The notes under the pieces: model-generated
Seen by the model: only the letters and a program-made list of their open reading frames with translations
What the model was told of the DNA's origin: nothing
Database searches by the model: none
Position numbers and translations under genes: made by a program
Shown: piece after piece, positions 7,346 through 14,458 of the stretch
Position numbering within the stretch: position 1 is the first letter of the stretch
Layout: each line of letters opens with the position of its first letter
Origin: Amycolatopsis sp. DSM 110486
Lineage (GTDB): Bacteria; Actinomycetota; Actinomycetes; Mycobacteriales; Pseudonocardiaceae
Reading direction: 5' to 3'
NCBI RefSeq assembly: GCF_019468465.1
Contig: NZ_CP080519.1
Span: 3,239,001-3,303,000, forward strand
Length of the DNA stretch: 64,000 nt

Positions 7346-8983
7346 TCATGGTGCTGGAAACCACGTATCGAGTGCGAGTTGCAACGACTCGCTGTCCCCT
7401 TCTGCCCAGGCGATGATGCCGTCGGGGCGGAGGAGGTGCGGGCCGATGTTGGTCACTGGGAGGATTTCAACACGGTTTGTCGCATAATTCGCGAAAGCTT
7501 GAGTCTCGGGCGTGAGCAGGAGCAGGCCACGGCCGGAGCACAGGTGTTCGTGCAGTTTGGAGTGGACGCCGTGGTCGTCGACGAGGTCCAGGTCGGGCGA
7601 GTGGAGGCCGACGGGTTCGGTGGCGGGGTACGGCAGCTCGTAACGATGGTCCACACCGGACAGTAGAGCGCTGAAATACCGGTTCGCTGCGGGGATTTCC
7701 ATGAGGTCGCTGACGATGTCGCGCAGGGCGTCGACGTGGGGACCGGGGGCCAGGAGGGCCGACTGCGCGCGGGTGTTGTGCAGGACTGCCGCCGCGGCGG
7801 GGTGGCGTTCGCGGGTGTAGGTGTCGAGGAGTGACTCGGGCGCGGCGCCGCGGATTACGGCGGCGAGTTTCCAGCCCAGGTTCATCGCGTCGAGCAGGCC
7901 AAGGTTCAGGCCTTGGCCGCCGCTGGGCGAGTGCACGTGGGCGGCGTCGCCGGCCAGCAGGATTCGGCCGTGGCGGTAGGTGTCGGCTTGGCGGGCCTGG
8001 TCGGTGAAGTCGCGGGGTTCGCGGACGTCGTCGACGGTGACGTCGGCGCCGGTGACGCGATGGATGGCGGCGGCCAACTCGGCGGGAGTGACCGGGCCAC
8101 GGTTGTCGGCCGGGATGGCGTGGTGGCCTTCGCCGGCCGAATTGGCCGAGGTCACCGGGGCGGCATCACTCGGCACGGTCGCCGGTGTGAATGGAGTGTC
8201 CTCTCTGGCCCATCCGGCGGGAGCTGCTGGGCGGCAATCGCCGGTCGAGGTGGTGAAGGTGACCAGGCCACCGCCCGCCGCCGGGGTGGTGGTGCCGGAC
8301 GGCGCGACAGGGGTGACAGTGGCGGAGCCGGCGAGTTCCGTGACACCGGCGAGGGAGCCGCCGTGGAGGAAGGTGCCGGTGGGGTAGCGGCCGGGGGCTG
8401 GGACGGGGCCGGTGAATGTGGCGGCGCCGGCGATGGTGCGGAGGAGGGGTGGCGTGCCGGGGAAGGCGAAGGGTGTGAGCTTTCGGACGCGGCTGTGTGC
8501 GCCGTCGCACCCGACTAGGTAGTGGGCGCGCAGACGGTGTTCGCCGGTGGACGTGTGGGTGAGGACGGTGACGCTGTCGGCACCGGGTTCCAGGGCGACG
8601 ACGTCGTGACCTCGGAGGATCCGTGCGCCGAGGGATTCGGCGTGGGTGGTGAGGAGGCGTTCCAGGTCGGGCTGCCAGATGCGCGTGCCGCGGCGGAGTG
8701 GGTCTGGGGCGAGTTTGTGGATGTTCGCGAAGTGGCCCAGCTCGGTGCCGTGGTCGCGAGTGAAGTCGCGGGCGCCGTCGGGGTCCGCGGCCGACAGGTG
8801 GGGGCCGAGGCCGCGGCGCCAGAGGGCTTCGGTGGCCAGGGGGCCGATGCCGCGGGCCTTGCGATCACGCGAGGGTTCGGTGAGGCGTTCCAGCACCACG
8901 GCGCGGCCGCCGCCCAGCTGGACCTCGGCGGCGAGGAAGAGGCCGACGGGGCCGGCTCCGACGATGACGACGTCTGCGTCCAT
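7346..8983 (-). CDS. FAD-dependent aromatic monooxygenase (PHBH/polyketide hydroxylase type)
   Basis: The 545-residue product has the three landmark motifs of group-A flavin hydroxylases: an N-terminal GAGPVG dinucleotide-binding turn, a GCDGAHSRVRK segment, and GDAAHVHSPSGGQGLN near residue 330. Relatives hydroxylate polyketides or inactivate drugs such as rifamycins and tetracyclines, using NAD(P)H and oxygen. Between roughly residues 215 and 290 there is a Pro/Thr/Ala-rich stretch of low complexity, longer than usual. It is divergent from a TetR-type regulator across a 63-base gap carrying paired operators, so it is probably induced by its own substrate. Confidence 0.85.
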   Translation of the reverse strand: MDADVVIVGAGPVGLFLAAEVQLGGGRAVVLERLTEPSRDRKARGIGPLATEALWRRGLGPHLSAADPDGARDFTRDHGTELGHFANIHKLAPDPLRRGTRIWQPDLERLLTTHAESLGARILRGHDVVALEPGADSVTVLTHTSTGEHRLRAHYLVGCDGAHSRVRKLTPFAFPGTPPLLRTIAGAATFTGPVPAPGRYPTGTFLHGGSLAGVTELAGSATVTPVAPSGTTTPAAGGGLVTFTTSTGDCRPAAPAGWAREDTPFTPATVPSDAAPVTSANSAGEGHHAIPADNRGPVTPAELAAAIHRVTGADVTVDDVREPRDFTDQARQADTYRHGRILLAGDAAHVHSPSGGQGLNLGLLDAMNLGWKLAAVIRGAAPESLLDTYTRERHPAAAAVLHNTRAQSALLAPGPHVDALRDIVSDLMEIPAANRYFSALLSGVDHRYELPYPATEPVGLHSPDLDLVDDHGVHSKLHEHLCSGRGLLLLTPETQAFANYATNRVEILPVTNIGPHLLRPDGIIAWAEGDSESLQLALDTWFPAP

Positions 8984-8993
8984 GCGAAGTCTC

Positions 8994-9034
8994 CTTAACT
9001 TGTTAAGTGCTACTCTGCACCTGAACTAGTTAAG
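8994..9034. promoter_or_regulatory. Paired TetR-type operators
   Basis: Two near-identical inverted repeats lie in the divergent gap: CTTAAC-TT-GTTAAG (8994-9007) and CTGAAC-TA-GTTAAG (9021-9034). They start 27 bases apart. They are the likely binding sites of the adjacent TetR-like regulator, which would control both genes. Confidence 0.75.
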
Positions 9035-9046
9035 GAGTCAAGGAGC

Positions 9047-9649
9047 ATGCCGATCGACGTGCCGGACGCGGTGCGCACCGCGTTGACCCAGTTGGAGCAG
9101 GACGGGCTCGACAAGCTCACCGTCCGGCGGCTCGCCGGCGAGCTCGGCGTCAAGGCGCCCGCGCTGTACTGGCACTTCAGCAGCAAACGCGCGCTGCTCG
9201 ACCACATGACCGACGCGATCGTCGAGCCGGTCCTCGGCCGGCTGCCGGAAAAGACCGTGCCCTGGCTCGAGTGGCTGGAGGAAGCGGGCAAAGCGCTGCA
9301 CACCGCGCTCCTCGGCCACCGCGACGGGCCCAGCATCGCGATCGGCGCCGACCTGAGTGTGGCCCGATCGCTGGGTGAGTTCGCGGAGCGCGCCGTCGAG
9401 GTCTTGCACCGGGCGGGGTTCCCGCTCGCCGACGCGACGCGGGCGGCGGGGGTGTTCGTCCACTTCGTCCTCGGCCGCGCGGTCGAGGACCAGACCAGGC
9501 CCGACGAAACCGTGCAGATCCCGTTTCCCTTGATGGCACAAGGCTTACGCGACCGCCAAGCCGCCGGTGCCACCCCGGCGGACGACTTCCGCTACGCGCT
9601 CGGCGTCGTCCTCGCCGGGCTGAACGCGACCCGCCCCGCGGCCCCCTGA
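9047..9649 (+). CDS. TetR-family regulator with TetR_C-like ligand domain
   Basis: The 200-residue product has an N-terminal helix-turn-helix (KLTVRRLAGELGVKAPALYWHF, about residues 23-44) of the TetR class and a C-terminal effector domain resembling that of tetracycline repressors. It should bind the two CTNAAC/GTTAAG sites between it and the monooxygenase gene and release on ligand binding. The ATG at 9047 follows two overlapping purine runs (TAAGGAG and AAGGAG). The pairing with a flavin hydroxylase is a common drug-response arrangement. Confidence 0.88.
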   Translation: MPIDVPDAVRTALTQLEQDGLDKLTVRRLAGELGVKAPALYWHFSSKRALLDHMTDAIVEPVLGRLPEKTVPWLEWLEEAGKALHTALLGHRDGPSIAIGADLSVARSLGEFAERAVEVLHRAGFPLADATRAAGVFVHFVLGRAVEDQTRPDETVQIPFPLMAQGLRDRQAAGATPADDFRYALGVVLAGLNATRPAAP

Positions 9650-9701
9650 GTTGCCCCGGCGGCTACTCCCGGTGTGACTGCCGACACGGAGGACGAGCGC
9701 G

Positions 9702-10250
9702 ATGTCGCCGAACGCCGCTGGTGCCGATGCGGTCGTCTACGTCGACAACGACCCCGTGATCACCGCCCACGGCCGCGCGCTGCTGGAGGAGAACGAGCTC
9801 ACGCGCTACGTCGAGGGCGACATCTTCGACCCGCGCTCGATCCTCGACAACGAGACCGTGCGCACCCACCTCGACTGGCACCAGCCGATCGCGCTCTCGC
9901 AGATCGCGACGCTGCACCACCACAAAGGCGAGCGCAGCGCGCCGGCCGAGGTGATGCGCGAATACATCGACGCTCTGCCGCGCGGGTCCTACGTGATCAT
10001 CTCCCACCTGCTCGACCCGGAATCCGAGGACACCGCGGTGATGCGCGAACTCGAACAGGCCGTCGCGCGCGGCTCGCTGGGCGGCGCGACGTGGCGCACG
10101 CGCACCGAAATCGAGGAGTTGTTCGACGGGCTGGAGATGGTTGATCCCGGCATCACCGAACTCGTGCGCTGGTGGCCGGACGGCCCGCAGCTCAAGCCGC
10201 TCACGGTCGCCCACCGGATCACCGCCGGCGGGATCGGGCGCAAGCTCTGA
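9702..10250 (+). pseudogene. SAM-dependent methyltransferase remnant (DUF574/PF04672-like), N-terminus missing
   Basis: The 182 residues match the C-terminal two thirds of the actinobacterial SAM methyltransferase family of about 265-270 residues, from VVYVDNDPVITAHGRALL to the C-terminal WWPDG region. The family's N-terminal part with the SAM-binding glycine loop is absent. The first residues MSPN resemble the TSPN that normally follows that loop, and the helix between it and the VVYVDND strand is shortened. This suggests loss of the 5' end plus an internal deletion. GGAGGA upstream could still allow translation. I expect it to be inactive. Confidence 0.65.
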
Positions 10251-10266
10251 CCTGCGGTTTCCCCTG

Positions 10267-10312
10267 TTCTCCACAAGCTGTCCCCAGGTTGTCCACAGGG
10301 GGTTGTGGATAA
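10267..10312. other. Cluster of DnaA-box-like sites
   Basis: Within 46 intergenic bases are TTCTCCACA (10267-10275), a perfect actinobacterial box TTGTCCACA (10289-10297), and TTGTGGATAA (10303-10312), which is the complement of the classical TTATCCACAA box. A weaker CTGTCCCCA lies between them. No dnaA or dnaN gene is near. Confidence 0.65.
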
Positions 10313-10318
10313 ACAGCG

Positions 10319-10349
10319 AAAGGCCACTCCGGACGTCGGAGTGGCCTTT
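10319..10349. terminator. Bidirectional terminator hairpin
   Basis: AAAGGCCACTCC (10319-10330) pairs perfectly with GGAGTGGCCTTT (10338-10349) around a 7-base loop, with a short T run on the plus strand. It separates the methyltransferase remnant from the convergent secreted-protein gene. Confidence 0.85.
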
Positions 10350-10366
10350 TCGCGAGCGGGGAAAGA

Positions 10367-11011
10367 TCAGCCGGCCGCACCAATCAGCACCGACTGCACC
10401 TGACCGAAGCCGAGGGCGGCGAGGTCGGCGACGTCGTGGGTGACGACCAGCGACTTGCCCGTCAGGTTCGGGCCGGTGTAGAGCGTCAAGGTGCCGGAGA
10501 CGAACTGGATCGAGCCGGTTGCCGGGATGTTGATGTTGACCTTGTCGCCCACGTTGCCGTTGATGCCCTGCGAGCCCTGCGGCTCCGAGAAGTTCTTGCC
10601 CGAGTCGATGATCGCGCTGGCGCCGGCGACGGGCGGCTTCGCGGGGGCGTTGTCACCGATGAAGATGGACTGGACGTGGGCGAAGCCGGCGCCGAAGGTG
10701 GCCGGGATGTTGGCGACGCTGTCGGTGAGGACCGCGGCGTCGCCGGTCTTGCAGTCCGCGCCGGTCCACAGGGTCATCGTGCCGCCGAAGCTCTGCAGCG
10801 AACCGGTGGCGGGGATGTTGACAGTGATGCACTCGCCGCCGTTGCCGCCGATGCCCTGGGAGCCCTGCGGTTCCGAGAAGTTGATGCCCGAGTCGAGGAT
10901 GCCGCTCGCCCCGGAGGCGGCGGGTGAAGCGGAGGCGATGCCGGCACCGCCGAGCACCGCGCCGGCGACGGCACCGAAGGCGGCCAGGGAGAGAACAGTC
11001 TTGCGCAGCAT
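10367..11011 (-). CDS. Secreted protein with two beta-crystallin-like repeats
   Basis: The 214-residue product starts MLRKTV and has a clear Sec signal peptide (basic start, hydrophobic core, ASASPA cleavage region near residue 30). The rest is two tandem copies of an approximately 85-residue domain. Each begins with DSG-NFSEPQGSQGI and ends with a QS-(I/V)(F/L)IG strand, and the pattern resembles beta/gamma-crystallin-like modules. Only the first copy contains a cysteine pair. The ATG at 11011 is chosen because GGAG sits 6 bases upstream and the signal peptide begins there; longer in-frame starts are unsupported. The function is unknown. It probably resides in or beyond the cell wall. Confidence 0.8.
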   Translation of the reverse strand: MLRKTVLSLAAFGAVAGAVLGGAGIASASPAASGASGILDSGINFSEPQGSQGIGGNGGECITVNIPATGSLQSFGGTMTLWTGADCKTGDAAVLTDSVANIPATFGAGFAHVQSIFIGDNAPAKPPVAGASAIIDSGKNFSEPQGSQGINGNVGDKVNINIPATGSIQFVSGTLTLYTGPNLTGKSLVVTHDVADLAALGFGQVQSVLIGAAG

Positions 11012-11088
11012 GGGATTCTCCAGAACCTTGTCGGGTTTCCCGGCTCCGCACCTCGGTGCCGGACACCCGCAGACACGGGTCCCATCCG

Positions 11089-11101
11089 GTGAACGGTTCA
11101 C
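11089..11101. promoter_or_regulatory. Inverted repeat upstream of the secreted-protein gene
   Basis: GTGAAC-G-GTTCAC forms a perfect 13-base dyad about 80 bases before the secreted-protein start. It may be an operator. Apart from this and the terminator at 11208, the 11012-11258 gap holds nothing I can identify. Confidence 0.4.
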
Positions 11102-11207
11102 GATCTTGATGTGACGGCCGCCACACCGCACCGTGAAGGCAAGACAGGGCAACGTACTTGCCCGGAAGAATCCATGGCAGAAATATCCACTGTGGACAGA
11201 CATGATT

Positions 11208-11241
11208 CGGCCCCGTCGTCCCAAGAGGAGCGACGGGGCCG
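11208..11241 (-). terminator. Terminator hairpin of the hsp20 gene
   Basis: CGGCCCCGTCG (11208-11218) pairs with CGACGGGGCCG (11231-11241) around a 12-base loop, 18 bases past the Hsp20 stop. No strong T run follows. Confidence 0.7.
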
Positions 11242-11258
11242 CGAAATGGTTCTGGAAC

Positions 11259-11681
11259 TCAGTTCTCGAGCTGCTGCGGCTCGCCACCGACGGTGATCTT
11301 GCGCGGCTGGGCCTTCTCGGCCACCGGGATGCGCAGGGTCAGCACACCGTCGACGTACTCCGCGGCGACGCGGTCGGTGTCGAGGGTGTCACCGAGGGCG
11401 AGGCGGCGCGAAACCTTGCCGCGCGAACGCTCGGAGACCTGCACGCGGGCGTCCTCACCGAAGGCGGCGGCGCGCTCGGCCTTCACGGTCAGCACGTTGC
11501 GCTCCACGCTCACGTCGATCGACTCGCGGGCCACGCCCGGGAGGTCGAACTGCACGACGTACTCGTCACCGTTGCGGTAGGCGTCCATCGGCATCGTGCG
11601 CGGCGAGCTGGCGGGCTGGCCGGCGAAGAACTGCTGGGTCAGGCGGTCGAACTGGGCGAACGGGTCGGTCCGGATCAACAT
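11259..11681 (-). CDS. Hsp20/alpha-crystallin small heat-shock protein
   Basis: The 140-residue protein has a short N-terminal arm (MLIRTDPFAQFDRLTQQFF), the alpha-crystallin domain from about residue 30 (YVVQFDLPGVARESIDVSVERNVL is its beginning), and the closing GVLTLRIPVAEKAQPRKI motif. It is a cytoplasmic holdase that prevents aggregation of unfolded proteins. GGAGGAA lies just before the ATG. The upstream region carries an imperfect HAIR-like dyad, suggesting HspR-type heat regulation. The length and motifs are normal. Confidence 0.92.
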   Translation of the reverse strand: MLIRTDPFAQFDRLTQQFFAGQPASSPRTMPMDAYRNGDEYVVQFDLPGVARESIDVSVERNVLTVKAERAAAFGEDARVQVSERSRGKVSRRLALGDTLDTDRVAAEYVDGVLTLRIPVAEKAQPRKITVGGEPQQLEN

Positions 11682-11739
11682 CTGCGTTCCTCCTTCAGGT
11701 GGCCTCGATCAGCTCCTGGGCGGCTGACCGGACCTTACG

Positions 11740-11764
11740 AAGTTGACAACGACCAACTCAACTT
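11740..11764. promoter_or_regulatory. HAIR-like dyad upstream of hsp20
   Basis: GTTGACA-N7-ACTCAAC (11742-11762) has the geometry of the HspR box CTTGAGT-N7-ACTCAAG, with 6/7 matches in one arm and 4/7 in the other. The same centre also carries a perfect AAGTTGA-N11-TCAACTT repeat (11740-11764). It lies between divergent hsp20 and gntR genes. Confidence 0.45.
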
Positions 11765-11830
11765 AGTTGTTCCCGATAGACGCACATCACAGCCGAGACT
11801 TGTCAGGCGGTCACCACCGGGTGTACAGGT

Positions 11831-12529
11831 ATGAACATGTACGTGGGCGGAAAGAAACAGAAGCTCGTCGGCGACCTCGCCGAGCTCATCCGCTCGGGCC
11901 GGCTCGCCCACGGGGACCAGCTGCCGGGTGAGCACCAGCTCGCCGAGCAGTACCAGGTCAGCCGCGGGACTGTGCGCAGCGCGCTGGTGGAATTGCAACA
12001 TCAAGCGCTCATTTCCACCCACGCCGGCGTGGGGTCGTTCGTGACGTTCGACGGGGTCACGCTCGACCAGGGCATCGGCTGGGCCCGCGCGCTCGCCGAC
12101 TCCGGCGCGCCCGTGACCACCGAGCTGCTCGGTATCACCGAGGTCGAGGACGCCGAACTCACCCGCCGGTTCACCACGCCGAAGTTCGTGCGCGTGAAAC
12201 GGCTGCGCCGCGACGAGACCGGCCGCGGCGTCTCCCTCGAAGAAGCCACCCTTCCGCCCGTCGGCTCGCTGGCCGAGCTGCGCCTGGTCGACAGCTCCAT
12301 CACGGCCACCCTGCGCGAAGCCGGCCTGCAGCCCGTCGGCGGCGACCAGTGGATCACCGCCCAGCCGCTCGACGCCGCTTCGGCCGCGCTGCTCGGCCGC
12401 CCGGCCGGAGAGCTGTTCCTCAAGGCCACGCGCACGTCGCTCGACGTGGATGCCCGCCTCGTCGAGCACGTCGTGAGCCTGCTCGATCCCGCGCGCTTCA
12501 GCTTCCACCTCTCCTTCGGCCGACGATGA
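11831..12529 (+). CDS. GntR-family regulator with UTRA domain
   Basis: The 232-residue protein has an N-terminal winged helix (residues about 10-70, GEHQLAEQYQVSRGTVRSAL) and a C-terminal UTRA-type ligand domain. Proteins of this class sense sugars or nucleosides and repress adjacent catabolic genes. It overlaps the following hydrolase gene by four bases (ATGA), so it is the first gene of a five-gene operon. No Shine-Dalgarno is visible and a -10-like TACAGG lies immediately upstream. Translation may therefore be leaderless, possibly from the second ATG at 11837. Confidence 0.88.
   Translation: MNMYVGGKKQKLVGDLAELIRSGRLAHGDQLPGEHQLAEQYQVSRGTVRSALVELQHQALISTHAGVGSFVTFDGVTLDQGIGWARALADSGAPVTTELLGITEVEDAELTRRFTTPKFVRVKRLRRDETGRGVSLEEATLPPVGSLAELRLVDSSITATLREAGLQPVGGDQWITAQPLDAASAALLGRPAGELFLKATRTSLDVDARLVEHVVSLLDPARFSFHLSFGRR
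11832..11843. promoter_or_regulatory. Putative GntR operator, copy 1
   Basis: TGAACATGTACG is a 10/12 match to the dyad TGAAC-NN-GTTCA found again before the permease gene. It covers the start codon region of the regulator gene and would allow autorepression. Confidence 0.45.
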
Positions 12530-13515
12530 GCCCCCGAGACCGCGCGCTCGCCGCGCTGACCGGACTGGCCGTGGGTGACGCACTCGGCATGCCGACGCAG
12601 TCGATGTGCCGCGCGGAGATCCGCGCCGCGTACGGCGAGATCGACGGTTTCCGTGATGCGATCGCCGACCAGCCCATCGCGCCCGGCCTGCCCGCGGGCA
12701 CGATCACCGACGACACCGAGCAGGCCCTGCTGCTGGCGCGCCTGCTCGTGGCCGGCGGCGGCCACGTCGAGCCGCGCGTGTTCGCCGACGCGTTGCTGGC
12801 CTGGGAAGCCGACATGATCCGCCGCGGTTCGGCCGATCTGCTCGGGCCGTCGACGAAAAAAGCGTTGTCATTGCTGGAAAACGGCGTCCCCCCGGAAGAG
12901 GCCGGCCGCGGCGGCACGACCAACGGCGCCGCCATGCGCGTGACCCCGGTCGGCATCGCGACCCCGGTCGACGACCTGACCACGCTCGTCGACGCCGTGG
13001 CCGAGACCGCGCGCGTCACGCACAACACCTCCCTCGGCCTCGCCGCCGCGGCCGCCGTCGCCGCCGCGGTGTCGGCGGGTGTGGACGGAGCGAACCGCAT
13101 GGACGCCTTCGACCTGGCCGAACACGCGGCCGCCCTCGGCGCGGTGCGAGGCCACTGGAGCGCGGGCGGCAGCGTCGCCGCGCGCATCCACTGGGCCCGC
13201 GACTGGGTGCGGGGCCTGCGACGCACGGAGCTGGACGACGCCGTGGCCGACGTGATCGGCACTTCCGTGTCCGCGCAGGAGTCCGTGGTCGCCGCGTTCG
13301 CGCTGGCCGAGGTGCTCGACCCGGCCGAAGCGCTGACGACGGCCGCGAGGCTGGGCGGCGACACCGACACCGTCGCCGCGATCTGCGGGGCGCTGCTCGG
13401 CGCGTGCGGCGAAGAGGTCCCCGCCGAGCTGGCCGAAACCGTGGTCAGGGTGAACGGTCTCGACCTCGGTCCGCTCGTCGACGGCCTCGTCACCGTGCGC
13501 AGGACCATCTCGTGA
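12526..13515 (+). CDS. ADP-ribosylglycohydrolase-family protein
   Basis: The 329-residue protein is an all-helical ARH-family hydrolase. The paired metal-binding motifs are present: GLAVGDALGMP near residue 13, TITDDTEQA near residue 64 and GGDTDTVAAICGALLGA near residue 272, which together bind two Mg ions. Family members cleave N- or O-glycosidic bonds of ADP-ribosyl or ribosyl compounds. Coupling to a regulator, a sugar kinase and a nucleobase permease suggests a small ribosylated metabolite as substrate rather than modified protein. This is inference. It overlaps both neighbours by four bases. Confidence 0.88.
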   Translation: MSPRDRALAALTGLAVGDALGMPTQSMCRAEIRAAYGEIDGFRDAIADQPIAPGLPAGTITDDTEQALLLARLLVAGGGHVEPRVFADALLAWEADMIRRGSADLLGPSTKKALSLLENGVPPEEAGRGGTTNGAAMRVTPVGIATPVDDLTTLVDAVAETARVTHNTSLGLAAAAAVAAAVSAGVDGANRMDAFDLAEHAAALGAVRGHWSAGGSVAARIHWARDWVRGLRRTELDDAVADVIGTSVSAQESVVAAFALAEVLDPAEALTTAARLGGDTDTVAAICGALLGACGEEVPAELAETVVRVNGLDLGPLVDGLVTVRRTIS

Positions 13516-14435
13516 GCCGGTTGATCCACACAGGACAAGTCGTGGTCGACCTCGTCCTCACCGTGCCGCGGCTGCCGGCACCGGGCGGCGACGTGCTGGC
13601 GACGTCCACGAACCTGCTGCCCGGCGGCGGGTTCAACGTGATGGCCGCGGCCGCGCGCTCGGGCGCAGAGGTCGTCTACGCCGGCACGCACGGCACCGGC
13701 AGCTTCGGCGACCTCGTGCGCGCCGCGCTGGAGACCGAAGGCATCACGGTCGCGCAGGAGCCCACGTTCAGCGGCGACACCGGCGTCGTCGTGGCGCTCG
13801 TGGATCCCTCGGGCGAGCGGACGTTCGCCACCGGCACCGGCGCCGAGGGCCGGCTGCGCGCCGACCAGCTCGCGCGCGTCGCCGCCGCGCCCGACGACCT
13901 CGTCTACGTAACCGGCTACAGCCTCCTGCACGCCGCCAACCGCGAAGCCCTGCTGCGCTGGCTGCCGGACCTGCCGGGTTCGCGGGTGCTGTTCGACCCC
14001 GGCCCGCTGGTGTCCGAACTGGACCCGCGCACCCTCGGCACCCTGTTGTCCACGGTGGACATCATCAGCTGCAACGCCCGCGAGGCCGAGTCGCTCGACG
14101 TCACCGCGCTCGCCGAGAGCACGACCGTGATCGTCCGCGATGGCCCCGCCGGCTGCACGATCCACCACGGCGGCGAGATCACCCGGGTCGACGGCTTCCC
14201 CGTCACCGCGGTCGACACGAACGGCGCCGGTGACACCCACTGCGGCGTCCTGGCCGCCGAGCTCCTGCGCGGCGCCGACCTGCCGAACGCAGCTCGCCGC
14301 GCCAACGCCGCGGCCGCGATGTCCGTAATCCGACGCGGACCCGCCACCGCGCCAACATGCGCGGAACTGAACGAGTTCTGGCGGAATATTGACGGCGACA
14401 CGGGCGACTTCTACCGTCGCATCGATCAAATATGA
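13512..14435 (+). CDS. PfkB-family sugar/nucleoside kinase
   Basis: The 307-residue protein belongs to the ribokinase/PfkB fold. It has an N-terminal GG-FNVMAAAARSGA segment, a small lid, and the C-terminal signature DTNGAGD with the catalytic base D241. It should phosphorylate ribose or a nucleoside with ATP. The GTG start at 13512 overlaps the previous stop by four bases, so translation is coupled to the hydrolase. I infer that it phosphorylates the sugar released by that hydrolase. Confidence 0.88.
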   Translation: MSRLIHTGQVVVDLVLTVPRLPAPGGDVLATSTNLLPGGGFNVMAAAARSGAEVVYAGTHGTGSFGDLVRAALETEGITVAQEPTFSGDTGVVVALVDPSGERTFATGTGAEGRLRADQLARVAAAPDDLVYVTGYSLLHAANREALLRWLPDLPGSRVLFDPGPLVSELDPRTLGTLLSTVDIISCNAREAESLDVTALAESTTVIVRDGPAGCTIHHGGEITRVDGFPVTAVDTNGAGDTHCGVLAAELLRGADLPNAARRANAAAAMSVIRRGPATAPTCAELNEFWRNIDGDTGDFYRRIDQI

Positions 14436-14444
14436 ACAGGTTCA
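14433..14444. promoter_or_regulatory. Putative GntR operator, copy 2
   Basis: A perfect dyad TGAAC-AG-GTTCA overlaps the kinase stop codon and precedes the permease gene by 15 bases. It resembles the site at the regulator's own start, suggesting a second controlled transcript beginning here. Confidence 0.45.
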
Positions 14445-14458
14445 GATAGGCGGGCACC

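Noticed and set aside
11012..11287. Upstream extension of the secreted-protein frame
   Set aside because: It would bury the signal peptide about 90 residues inside the protein and overlaps hsp20; the ATG at 11011 has a Shine-Dalgarno.
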